From Ruminococcus sp. (GTDB lineage: Bacteria; Bacillota; Clostridia; Oscillospirales; Ruminococcaceae), in NCBI GenBank assembly GCA_029060755.1, contig JAIDTI010000024.1:23679-87678 (forward strand): a stretch of 64,000 nucleotides of DNA. Direction: 5' to 3'. The notes under the pieces were generated by a model. That model ran no database searches. It was not told the DNA's origin and saw nothing but the letters and a program-made list of their open reading frames with translations. The position numbers and the translations under genes are program-made. The stretch's first letter is position 1; each line of letters opens with the position of its first letter. Below are positions 54,010 through 63,279 of the stretch, piece after piece.

Positions 54010-55266
54010 ATGAACATGAAAAAACTTTTAGCAGGTGTTCTTGCCTGCTGTGTCGTGGGTGGAGTTATACCGACTGTTGAGAAAATGACAAGCAATAATG
54101 TCATGACAGCAGGTGCAGTTGATGATTATGTAGAGGGTACATATGAACAGCTTACATACAACAATTATGGTGACCATATTGAAATTTCAGGCTGTGATAA
54201 GTCAGCAACAGAAGTTGTTATTCCTGCTGAAATTGAGGGTGTATCTGTAACAAGCATCGGAAACAGTGCATTTTCAAGTTGTAAACATTTAAAATCAGTA
54301 ACAATTCCAGACAGCATTACAAATATTGAATATTATGCATTTAAAGGTTGTTCAGATTTAACATCAATAGAAATTCCTGACAGTGTGACAAGCATTGAAT
54401 CTTCTGCGTTTGCTTCATGTATTAATTTGACATCAATAAAGATTTCCAATAGTATAACAAGAATTGAAGATTCTGTATTTTCTTATTGTAAATGTTTAAC
54501 ATCAATAGAGATTCCGAACAGCGTTACAAGTATTGGAATAGGTACATTTTCTAATTGTGAAAGTTTAACATCAATAACAATTCCTGACAGTGTAACAAGC
54601 ATTTATGGTTCTGCTTTCTCTTATTGTACAGGTTTGACATCAGTAGAAATTCCCGATAGCGTTGAAAGCATTGAAGAAGCTGTATTTTCTAATTGTATAG
54701 GGCTGACATCAGTAACAATACCAAACAGTGTTAAAACAATTGGAATTTCTGCATTTAATGGTTGCAGTAGTTTAAAATCAATAGAAATTCCCGACAGTGT
54801 GACAAGTATCAGCACACTTGCATTTTCACGCTGTACGGATTTAACATCAATAAAAATATTGAATCCTGAATGTTTTATTCATGATGATAAAAACACAATT
54901 TCAAACGGTCTTAATGATGATTCTAAACATTATTTTAATGGTACAATCTGCAGTTATGATAATTCAACAGCACAGGCATATGCTGAAAAATATAACTGTA
55001 AGTTTGAATCGCTTGGCAAAGCTCCTGCCATAGAACAGCCAGACGTTAATATTTTAGGTGATGCAAACTGCGACGGAGCAGTCAATATTGCTGATGCTAC
55101 AGCTATAGTTCAGCATTTAGGCAATCAGGATAAATATGGACTTTCCGAACATGGCTTAATAAATGCGGACTGCTGTAACGTCGGCGACGGTGTAACAGGT
55201 CTTGATGCACTTGCAATTCAGAAACTTGAAGCAGGAATGATAGACTCACTTCCTGACACTAACTGA
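54010..55266 (+). CDS. Secreted leucine-rich-repeat (BspA-like LRR_5) protein with C-terminal dockerin
   Basis: About nine 23-aa repeats (SIEIPDSVTSIESSAFASCINLT etc.) and dockerin GDANCDGAVNIADATAIVQHLGNQDKYGLSEHGLINADCCNVGDGVTGLDALAIQKLEAG. Confidence 0.93.
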   Translation: MNMKKLLAGVLACCVVGGVIPTVEKMTSNNVMTAGAVDDYVEGTYEQLTYNNYGDHIEISGCDKSATEVVIPAEIEGVSVTSIGNSAFSSCKHLKSVTIPDSITNIEYYAFKGCSDLTSIEIPDSVTSIESSAFASCINLTSIKISNSITRIEDSVFSYCKCLTSIEIPNSVTSIGIGTFSNCESLTSITIPDSVTSIYGSAFSYCTGLTSVEIPDSVESIEEAVFSNCIGLTSVTIPNSVKTIGISAFNGCSSLKSIEIPDSVTSISTLAFSRCTDLTSIKILNPECFIHDDKNTISNGLNDDSKHYFNGTICSYDNSTAQAYAEKYNCKFESLGKAPAIEQPDVNILGDANCDGAVNIADATAIVQHLGNQDKYGLSEHGLINADCCNVGDGVTGLDALAIQKLEAGMIDSLPDTN

Positions 55267-55332
55267 TAACTTCTTAAAAATATAAATATCTACTTTCAAA
55301 AAAGCTCTCCTGATAAAAAGGAGAGTTTTTTG
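55055..55332 (+). repeat. Copy 2 of dockerin-plus-3'UTR-plus-terminator direct repeat
   Basis: Same as 53566-53844. Confidence 0.9.
55308..55332 (+). terminator. Terminator after LRR-dockerin gene
   Basis: ctctcctgataaaaaggagagtttttt. Confidence 0.8.
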
Positions 55333-55337
55333 CGTAT

Positions 55338-56552
55338 TTATTCAAGATTCTGACATAGCGTGATAACAAGAACATCATCAACAGACGGATTCTTTACAAA
55401 GAAATCAGTAGTTTCAACTTTACGGTATATTCCGTCGTCACCTATCTGACGGGTGACAATTTTCACATATTTTTCGCCTCTGTTATAGGCAGCCATAAGG
55501 TTATCAATAGAAAAAGTTGTTTTGAAAAGTTCCTGGTCATCGGGGTGCATTGTTGTAGTACCATGAATGATAAGTTCATCAAAAACACCTGTTGAAGGGC
55601 ATGAGGTCGCAGAAAAATTTTCATATGCCATCATGTAGTAACTGTTGCGAGTGAGATTTGCCATAATAACGAGTGGGAATTTTGTAAAAATCACTTCCAT
55701 AAGTAAAGTTGTGGCACTTGCAGGGGCTTGTGTTACAAGAATATCTTCGTTGTAATCATCAATTACTCTTTTGGAACAAGCTTCGCCGAACTGGTCTTCA
55801 GGCATTGGCTTTGCAAAAAGAAATCCCTGAATAAGACGGCAGTCGCAGGTACGGAGAAATTCAAGCTGTTCACGTGTTTCAACGCCCTCTGCAATAGTAG
55901 TGAGTTTAAGTCGGTGAGCAAAGGCAAAAATACTTTCAAGAACAATACGTTCCTTTTCGTTTTCGCAGTTTCCACTAAGAAGTGAACGGTCAATCTTGAG
56001 AACATTTGCGGAAATATCCTTTACAAGACCTAAAGAAGAAAAACCGCTTCCGAAATCATCTATCGCAACATTAAAGCCATAGCTTCTTATATCTGAAACA
56101 AGCTCCACAATAATACTGGAATCATGCATCATAGCGGATTCAGTCAGTTCCACTTCAATAAGTTCTCTTGGTACTCCATAGCTGTCAACGATTTCACAAA
56201 GTTTATGTCTGAATCCTTCTTCGATTATATGCTTTCGTGAGAAATTTACAGCTATCTGGACACAACGGTGATTTTCTGTTCTGCGTTTTTTCAGAAAACG
56301 GCAGACCTCATGAAGTATACACCAGTCGATTTCAAGAATAAGATTAGTTTTTTCGGCACACGGAATAAATTCTGCCGGAGAAACCACACTTCCGTCCGGT
56401 TTTATCCATCTTGCAAGAGCCTCTGCGCTTACAAGTCTGCCAGTAATGGAATCATACTGTGGCTGATAATATGCTTTAAATTCATTGTTTTCAATAGCCA
56501 TTTCAATTTTACTCATTAAAGCAATCTCTTGCTCTGTAAGAGTAGACATCAT
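55338..56552 (-). CDS. EAL-domain protein (probable c-di-GMP phosphodiesterase) with C-terminal PAS-like region
   Basis: FKAYYQPQYDSITGRLVSAEALARW; VNFSRKHI; ELTESAMM; IDDFGSGFSSLGLVKDISANVLKID; EGVETREQ; IQGFLFAKPMP. Confidence 0.92.
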   Translation of the reverse strand: MMSTLTEQEIALMSKIEMAIENNEFKAYYQPQYDSITGRLVSAEALARWIKPDGSVVSPAEFIPCAEKTNLILEIDWCILHEVCRFLKKRRTENHRCVQIAVNFSRKHIIEEGFRHKLCEIVDSYGVPRELIEVELTESAMMHDSSIIVELVSDIRSYGFNVAIDDFGSGFSSLGLVKDISANVLKIDRSLLSGNCENEKERIVLESIFAFAHRLKLTTIAEGVETREQLEFLRTCDCRLIQGFLFAKPMPEDQFGEACSKRVIDDYNEDILVTQAPASATTLLMEVIFTKFPLVIMANLTRNSYYMMAYENFSATSCPSTGVFDELIIHGTTTMHPDDQELFKTTFSIDNLMAAYNRGEKYVKIVTRQIGDDGIYRKVETTDFFVKNPSVDDVLVITLCQNLE

Positions 56553-56704
56553 AAAAATCCTCCACCTTTATACATAATAATTTACTATAATCATATCACA
56601 TTTTTCATAAAAATTCAAGAGGAAATAACAATTTTTTATCGTATTACTTGATTTGCCTGAAAAAATATGTTATTATATAGATATTATGTTGAAAGGAAGA
56701 TTCT

Positions 56705-58618
56705 ATGCTTGTAAGTTTAAATAATATAAATAAGTTTTTTAATGACAATCAGATATTGAAAAATATTTCACTGACAATTGACGAAAATGACAAAATAGGA
56801 CTTGTTGGCAATAACGGCTGTGGAAAATCGACACTTATCAAAATTCTGACAGGAAATATTGAAGCTGAAAAAGACAGTGTTATATCTATAGCATCAAAAA
56901 CAACTATCGGCTATCTTGAACAAATGGGCGGACTTGATTCCGAAAATACAGTTATAGAAGAAATGCGGAAAGTTTTTGAGCCAATTCACAATGCAATTGA
57001 GAGACTGCGTGAGATTGAAATTGAAATATCACAAGGCAACAATTCATCAGTTGACGAGTATCAGCAGTTGTCATCATGGGTTGAAGCAAATGACGGTTAT
57101 AATACAGATGTAAAAATCCGCATGATACTTAATGGTATGGGATTTTCAGAAAATGAGCTTAACCGTACTGTTTCGGGATTCAGCGGTGGAGAAAAAACCC
57201 GTCTTTGTATATCACGTCTGTTATTGGAAGAACCGAATCTGCTTATACTTGACGAGCCGACAAATCACCTTGATTTCAAAACAATAATGTGGCTTGAAGA
57301 TTATCTACGCAATTACAGAGGAGCTGTATTGATTGTAAGTCATGACAGATATTTTCTTGACAGACTCTGCACATCAATATGTGAGATTGAAAGAGGTGTA
57401 CTAAAGCGATATAAGGGCAATTATTCTGCATTTATTCATCAGCGTGAAGAAAATGACACACGTCAGGAAAAAGAATATGAACAGCAACAAAAACAGATTG
57501 CAAAAATGGAAGATTATGTTGCAAGAAACCTTGTAAGAGCGTCTACCACAAAAATGGCACAGAGCAGACGTAAACAACTTGAAAAGATTGAGCGTATTGA
57601 AAAGCCGTTCCACGACGAAAAGCACGCAAAAATCAATTTCACATATGCAGTTGAACCGCCACTTGACGTTCTGAAAGTAAAAAATGTTGATATATCAGTA
57701 GGAAGCGGAGCAGGCAGAAAAACACTTGTAAAAGATGTTAATTTTGAAGTCCGCAGAGGTGAAAAAATAGGAATTATCGGTGATAACGGCATAGGAAAAT
57801 CAACACTTCTGAAAATAATACAGGGACTTCTCCCACATGAAGGCTCTGTACGTTGGAATATCAACATAAAAATATCATATTTTGAGCAGGAAAGCACAAA
57901 TCTTAATCCTAATCTTACAGTTATGGAAGAACTGCACAGCCGTTATCCGATTTTATCAGATTTGGAAGTAAGAAATCTGCTTGCACAGGTCAGATTTATC
58001 GGGGAGAATGTTTTCAAGGAAACAGGTGTTATAAGTGGCGGAGAACGTGCGAAACTTTGTTTTGCGATAATGATGCAGGAACATGGAAACGTACTTATAC
58101 TTGATGAGCCGACAAATCATCTTGATTTAAACTCAAAAGAGGCAATCGAAACCGCATTGGAAGAATACACGGGTACAATTATATTTGTTTCACATGACCG
58201 ATATTTATTGAGCAGAATTGCTGACAGACTTATTGAACTTACCAACAACGGTTATCGTGAACATAAATACGGATTTGAAAAGTATCTTGATGTACTGCGT
58301 GCAGAACAGGCAGAGGAAAAACGCATTGCAGAAGCAGAAAAATCTGCAAAAACTATTGAAAAAGCTAAAGATAAGCAGGTAAAGGCATACAGAAGTAAAC
58401 AGCAGAGAAGTGCAGATGCAGCAAGAAAAAATGAGATACGCCGTCTTGAAAATGAGATAGAGGAATTTCAGTTGCAGATTGATGCACTCACTGAAGAAAT
58501 CTCAAAAGAGGAAGTTTATTCCGACTATGAACTAATGAACAGAAAATGTTCTGAAATTGATGAACTGAAGCAGAAAATTGATGATGATTTTGAAAAGATT
58601 ATAGAACTTGATGAATAA
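56705..58618 (+). CDS. ABC-F family ATP-binding protein
   Basis: Two ABC domains (GLVGNNGCGKSTLIKIL; GIIGDNGIGKSTLLKII), two LLILDEPTNHLD-type motifs, no TM segments. Confidence 0.93.
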   Translation: MLVSLNNINKFFNDNQILKNISLTIDENDKIGLVGNNGCGKSTLIKILTGNIEAEKDSVISIASKTTIGYLEQMGGLDSENTVIEEMRKVFEPIHNAIERLREIEIEISQGNNSSVDEYQQLSSWVEANDGYNTDVKIRMILNGMGFSENELNRTVSGFSGGEKTRLCISRLLLEEPNLLILDEPTNHLDFKTIMWLEDYLRNYRGAVLIVSHDRYFLDRLCTSICEIERGVLKRYKGNYSAFIHQREENDTRQEKEYEQQQKQIAKMEDYVARNLVRASTTKMAQSRRKQLEKIERIEKPFHDEKHAKINFTYAVEPPLDVLKVKNVDISVGSGAGRKTLVKDVNFEVRRGEKIGIIGDNGIGKSTLLKIIQGLLPHEGSVRWNINIKISYFEQESTNLNPNLTVMEELHSRYPILSDLEVRNLLAQVRFIGENVFKETGVISGGERAKLCFAIMMQEHGNVLILDEPTNHLDLNSKEAIETALEEYTGTIIFVSHDRYLLSRIADRLIELTNNGYREHKYGFEKYLDVLRAEQAEEKRIAEAEKSAKTIEKAKDKQVKAYRSKQQRSADAARKNEIRRLENEIEEFQLQIDALTEEISKEEVYSDYELMNRKCSEIDELKQKIDDDFEKIIELDE

Positions 58619-58686
58619 TATATTGTTTATAATATACGGTTATAAACTAAAAATATTATATAAAATGCTAAAAATTTCAAAAACCC

Positions 58687-58715
58687 TTGAAAAGTCTGAA
58701 AAAGTGTGATATAAT
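58687..58715 (+). promoter_or_regulatory. Promoter of SCIFF precursor gene
   Basis: TTGAAA - 17 nt - TATAAT. Confidence 0.65.
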
Positions 58716-58757
58716 AAAATCCAGCACATTATTAATGATTTTAAGGAGGGTATTCAA

Positions 58758-58895
58758 ATGAAACACATCAGAACTATCAACAAGGCTAATCTCAAGGAAT
58801 CAGCTCAAAAGGGTGGCTGTGGTAAGTGTCAGGCTTCATGCCAGTCAGCTTGCAAGACTTCATGTACAGTTGCAAATCAGAAGTGTGAAAGATAA
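58758..58895 (+). CDS. scfA: SCIFF (six cysteines in forty-five) ranthipeptide precursor (missing from the supplied ORF track)
   Basis: MKHIRTINKANLKESAQKGGCGKCQASCQSACKTSCTVANQKCER: 45 aa, exactly six Cys; RBS aaggaggg; adjacent to radical SAM/SPASM maturase. Confidence 0.96.
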   Translation: MKHIRTINKANLKESAQKGGCGKCQASCQSACKTSCTVANQKCER

Positions 58896-58925
58896 GACTG
58901 TATCTACAGTTTTTAAAGTCTGTCG

Positions 58926-58944
58926 GGGCAGTGTTGCACTGCCC
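58926..58944 (+). terminator. Intercistronic hairpin + T-rich tract between scfA and scfB (attenuating terminator candidate)
   Basis: gggcagtg ttg cactgccc followed by tctatttttta. Confidence 0.65.
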
Positions 58945-58972
58945 TCTATTTTTTACAATAAGGGTGGTATAT

Positions 58973-60343
58973 ATGATACATAAGTATAAGCTTAACGGAT
59001 TCAACATCGTTCTTGACGTAAACAGCGGAGGAGTTCATATTGTAGATGAACTTACATACGATATGCTTGATAATGTTGAACCGCCTTTTGATGAAGTTTG
59101 TCCCGAAAAGGTTGTTGAAAAACTTTCAAAGTTCTATGAAACTGAAGAAATAGAGTCATGCTACAGGGAAATTGTTGAACTTTATCAGGAAAAAATCCTT
59201 TTTTCTGATGACGATTATGAAAAATATGCTAAATATTCAGTTGCATCACCTGTAAAGGCAATGTGCCTTAATATAGCTCATGACTGCCAGTTAAGATGTA
59301 AATACTGCTTTGCATCAACAGGTGATTTCGGCAAAGGCAGAAAGCTTATGTCATTTGAAACAGCTAAACACGCTATTGACTTTCTGCTTGAAAATTCAGG
59401 CGACCGCACTAATCTTGAACTTGACTTTTTCGGCGGTGAACCTCTGATGAATTTCAAGGTAGTAAAGCAGACTGTTGAATATGCACGCTCACGTGAACAG
59501 GAATACGGCAAGAAATTCAGATTTACCATAACAACAAACGGCTTGCTTCTTGATGACGAAAAAATCGATTTTATAAATAAAGAAATGTCAAATGTTGTGC
59601 TTTCCATTGACGGACGCAAGGAAATAAACGATTATTTCCGAGTACTTCCGAACGGTGCAGGCTGTTATGATATAATTCTGCCGAAATATAAGAAACTTGT
59701 CGAAGGCAGAGGCGACAAGGAATATTATGTGCGTGGAACATTCACAAAAAAGAATCCTGATTTTTCAGATGACGTATTTGCATTGTATGAAGCAGGATTT
59801 GACCAGATTTCAATTGAGCCTGTAGTTGGTGAAAGTGACGAATATGCACTTACAGAAAAGGAACTTCCTGCCGTATTCAGAGAATATGAAAAACTTGCCA
59901 GAAGAATACTTGAAAATGAAAAAAGCGGTAAAAAATTCAACTTTTTCCATTTCATGATAGACCTTGACCAAGGACCTTGTGCAATAAAGAGACTTCGTGG
60001 CTGTGGCTGTGGAAATGACTATGTTGCAATAACTCCCGACGGTGATATTTTCCCATGTCACCAGTTTGTCGGCATTGATGAATATAAAATGGGCAATATT
60101 GATGAGGGAACATTCAATTCAGAAATGAAAGCAGATTTTGCAGACTGTCATGTATATTCAAAGCCTGACTGCCGTAAATGTTGGGCAAAATTCTATTGCA
60201 GTGGCGGTTGCAACGCAAATAATTATCAGTATATGGGTAATGTACGTTCTGCACACAAAATTTCATGCGAACTTGAAAAGAAACGTCTTGAATGTGCAAT
60301 AATGATAAAAGCAGTACGCACATTCGGCGAACAGGAAAACTAA
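58973..60343 (+). CDS. scfB: Radical SAM/SPASM thioether maturase of SCIFF peptide
   Basis: CLNIAHDCQLRCKYCFASTGDF (CxxxCxxC), FFGGEPLMNF, SPASM Cys-rich C-terminus (CGCGNDYVAITPDGDIFPCHQF...CRKCWAKFYCSGGCNANNY); ATG 58973. Confidence 0.95.
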   Translation: MIHKYKLNGFNIVLDVNSGGVHIVDELTYDMLDNVEPPFDEVCPEKVVEKLSKFYETEEIESCYREIVELYQEKILFSDDDYEKYAKYSVASPVKAMCLNIAHDCQLRCKYCFASTGDFGKGRKLMSFETAKHAIDFLLENSGDRTNLELDFFGGEPLMNFKVVKQTVEYARSREQEYGKKFRFTITTNGLLLDDEKIDFINKEMSNVVLSIDGRKEINDYFRVLPNGAGCYDIILPKYKKLVEGRGDKEYYVRGTFTKKNPDFSDDVFALYEAGFDQISIEPVVGESDEYALTEKELPAVFREYEKLARRILENEKSGKKFNFFHFMIDLDQGPCAIKRLRGCGCGNDYVAITPDGDIFPCHQFVGIDEYKMGNIDEGTFNSEMKADFADCHVYSKPDCRKCWAKFYCSGGCNANNYQYMGNVRSAHKISCELEKKRLECAIMIKAVRTFGEQEN

Positions 60344-60373
60344 AAAAACTGCTGTATCATAGTAATACAGAAC

Positions 60374-60421
60374 AGTCTGTCAAAAAAGTCCGGATTTTTA
60401 CTGGACTTTTTTTGACAGACT
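60374..60421 (+). terminator. Long terminator hairpin after scfB
   Basis: agtctgtcaaaaaagtccggatttttactggactttttttgacagact. Confidence 0.75.
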
Positions 60422-60448
60422 GACTTTTTTTCAGGAAAATTAGTTTTT

Positions 60449-62086
60449 TTAGCTGTAATTCAATGCAAGTCGATAATCAACAGCTTCTGAAAACGGGTCG
60501 TATACTATCTGTTCATTATCTTTATGTGCTATAAGATAGCAGTTTTTATAAAACAGTGGTATAAACAGATTGCTGTCTATTATTGTTTTTTCTGCATCTG
60601 TATATGCTTCTATAAGTTCGTCCAGAGAAGTACAGCCCTTTAGTTCAGGTGACAAATTTCCGGTAGGAACTGCATTGCTTAAACATGGAGTTCTTTCAAA
60701 TTCACGCATAACAGAAATAACATTTGCAGATTTTGGCTTCACCGGATAAAGTGCTATATCATAATCGCTATCATCAATTCTTTCATAAAATTCATCAGGT
60801 GTTACATCCTCAACACCTATATATAAATTGAAAAGCTCCTGCCATTTTTGAGAGAGAATATGCAGATAACCTGAATCAACTGTTTCTGCATTTACAAGAA
60901 TTTTTACAGAATCAGGAGTTTCTGTTTTAAGTTCTGTTTTTGCTTTGACATAACAATCAAGTGCTTCTTCCAAATCATATGATGTAAACTGTCTATCAGA
61001 AATAAGTTCTCTGTAACTTCTGCCATGAAATTTAAGTGCGGGCGGGACTATTCCCATAGCAACCTGTAAATCATCATCAAGCTTACTGCTCAATGAATCT
61101 CTGTCTATTGAAAGTGCAAGTGCTTTTCTTATATTTGCATTTGAATAGCATTTGCTGTCGGGATTGAAAATAAGTCCGAGAGTTACTGCGCCTGTTCCGC
61201 TTATGGAATATTTGTCCGCATTGTATGATTTGCCATTAAGAGTTGTAAAACATTCTATTTCACCTTTTTTGAAAATCTCACTGATGTCATTTTCATTCTT
61301 TTCAATAGTAAAGCTCAAAAATGACGGTGCTATATCAAAAGTTTCACTCCAGTTTGCATCATTTCTTTTCATATATAGTATGTTATTATGTCCATATGGG
61401 TCATAAAACCATTGTCGTACATAAAATGCACCATTTGACATTACAGACCTGTCATCAAGTCCGTATCGTCCTTTCGTGGAGTTGAAAAATGTTTCGTTGC
61501 ATGGATAAGATGCAGGTGATGCCATGAGACTAAGAAAATCAACATCAGGTCTTTCAAGAATTATCATAAGAGTATGAGAATCAACAGCAGTAATTTCAGC
61601 TGTATCAACATCTGCTCCATTATACATAACAGAAGATGCTCCCATAACGCTTATGAAATCTTCTGCATATGGGGAGTGCATTTTCGGGTCAATAACTCTT
61701 TGCAGTGCAAAGACATAATCTTGTGCTGTAACGGGGAAATATTCGTCCTCATCAATGACATCGTTGTTATTTTCGTCAAAAAACCAGAAATTATCATCTT
61801 TCAGCCTGAATGTATATATAAGTCCGTTATCAGAAATTGTATAGCTTTCAGCATTACAGCAAGTGAGATTTCCGTTACTGTCAATCTGCATAAGTCCGCT
61901 GTAAAGATTTTTTATAACTGTATTTGAAGAAGCATCATCTGCAAACTGTGGGTCAAGGCTCTGCGGATTTCCGTTAAGCGGTGCATTATACATATGCCCT
62001 GTACCGTCTCCCTTGCTGTCATCTCCGCATGATACAAGGACAAATGCACATATTATTATGCTTAATATTTTTTTCAAATTGCTCAC
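60449..62086 (-). CDS. Oligopeptide-type (SBP family 5) solute-binding lipoprotein, orphan
   Basis: ICAFVLVSCGDDS lipobox; NGNPQSLDPQFADDASSNTVIKNLYSGLMQID; RLKDDNFWF. Confidence 0.88.
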   Translation of the reverse strand: MSNLKKILSIIICAFVLVSCGDDSKGDGTGHMYNAPLNGNPQSLDPQFADDASSNTVIKNLYSGLMQIDSNGNLTCCNAESYTISDNGLIYTFRLKDDNFWFFDENNNDVIDEDEYFPVTAQDYVFALQRVIDPKMHSPYAEDFISVMGASSVMYNGADVDTAEITAVDSHTLMIILERPDVDFLSLMASPASYPCNETFFNSTKGRYGLDDRSVMSNGAFYVRQWFYDPYGHNNILYMKRNDANWSETFDIAPSFLSFTIEKNENDISEIFKKGEIECFTTLNGKSYNADKYSISGTGAVTLGLIFNPDSKCYSNANIRKALALSIDRDSLSSKLDDDLQVAMGIVPPALKFHGRSYRELISDRQFTSYDLEEALDCYVKAKTELKTETPDSVKILVNAETVDSGYLHILSQKWQELFNLYIGVEDVTPDEFYERIDDSDYDIALYPVKPKSANVISVMREFERTPCLSNAVPTGNLSPELKGCTSLDELIEAYTDAEKTIIDSNLFIPLFYKNCYLIAHKDNEQIVYDPFSEAVDYRLALNYS

Positions 62087-62094
62087 ATTTCTTT

Positions 62095-63186
62095 CTATTC
62101 TGTAACTGTAACGATAAATCCATCAACATTATTTCCTGATACTGAGTACATTTTATCTGACGGAACTGTTATTTCATTTATATCTGACTGTTCAACGGGT
62201 ACATAATATACGCTGTATATATTTCCGTCTGCTGAAATTCCAAGAGGATTATCAATAGTATATGTCTTTACAAGTTCAATATACTCCTCAAGACAAAGAT
62301 TGTTTTCATTCATGTATACAGAGTGAGGAACACCAACATATCTGTATGTATAATTTCGTGGATTCTCACCTGTGAAAAATTTCTTTTCATTAGGATAACG
62401 TACGATAAATCCGTAATTTCCTGCATTTTCTGCAAACCATTCATAATTTCCGTCAGCAGAAAAATATGAAAATCCTGTTGCACTTTCACTGTCATAATAG
62501 AACATATCAAAGGTGCGTCCTGTATGATAATCCGTGTGACCTGCTTCAAAAGTTTTTGATTTTCCGCTGTTATGCAGGTCAACCTGTTCATCATATGTTC
62601 TGTAGCCATACTGTATAAATATGCCTGTTCTGTCGGGAATTCCGCTTGCTTCTGCATATCCTCTTATCATTGCATTAAGCTGATATAATGTTTCTCTGTC
62701 AAGCGAAGTTACATAGTCGCCTACTTCATAATAGTCATTTCTGTTTCCGGCAACAGTTATAACATCAATGTCATTTTCAAGGAACTTGTATTCATGTTCA
62801 GCATTTACAAGCACAAGATTTCCTTTGTACATCTCATCATAGCTGTAGCTTTCTGTTTTATATCCGTCAGGAACAGTCGGAACAGTTGTTGCTTGTGTTG
62901 TTGTATAAGATGATGTTGTATAAGATGATGTTGTAGTGCTTTGAACTATATTTCCTGTATTAATATTTGTAGTTGTTTCAGTCGGTGTATCTGTCTGAAT
63001 ATCGGGCTGTGAGCTTGTATGTATCTCTGATTCAGAGTTTGTCTGTGAAAATTCGGGCTTGTCTTTTCCGAATAAAAATTTCATACATGATGTTGCAATT
63101 ACAGCAATAATAATCATCACCAGTACAACAATCACAATGCGGTCATATCTTATGCGGTATTTTCTCTTTTTATTTCCTTTTGCCAT
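62095..63186 (-). CDS. Membrane-anchored D-Ala-D-Ala carboxypeptidase-like protein (M15B/VanY)
   Basis: N-terminal TM; Ser/Thr linker; IQYGYRTYDEQVDLHNSGKSKTFEAGHTDYHTGRTFDMFY; YEWFAENAGNYGFIVRYP. Confidence 0.88.
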   Translation of the reverse strand: MAKGNKKRKYRIRYDRIVIVVLVMIIIAVIATSCMKFLFGKDKPEFSQTNSESEIHTSSQPDIQTDTPTETTTNINTGNIVQSTTTSSYTTSSYTTTQATTVPTVPDGYKTESYSYDEMYKGNLVLVNAEHEYKFLENDIDVITVAGNRNDYYEVGDYVTSLDRETLYQLNAMIRGYAEASGIPDRTGIFIQYGYRTYDEQVDLHNSGKSKTFEAGHTDYHTGRTFDMFYYDSESATGFSYFSADGNYEWFAENAGNYGFIVRYPNEKKFFTGENPRNYTYRYVGVPHSVYMNENNLCLEEYIELVKTYTIDNPLGISADGNIYSVYYVPVEQSDINEITVPSDKMYSVSGNNVDGFIVTVTE

Positions 63187-63279
63187 TTTATCTGTCTCCT
63201 TGTCTTTCTTTTTGTCTTTCTAAATTATAACACAATCTACACACTATGTAAATACTTTTTCTTTTTTTTCACCATTTTT

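Noticed and set aside
54240-54860. Regularly spaced 69-bp repeats resembling an array
   Set aside because: Not CRISPR: repeats are degenerate and encode LRR_5 units in frame with no spacers
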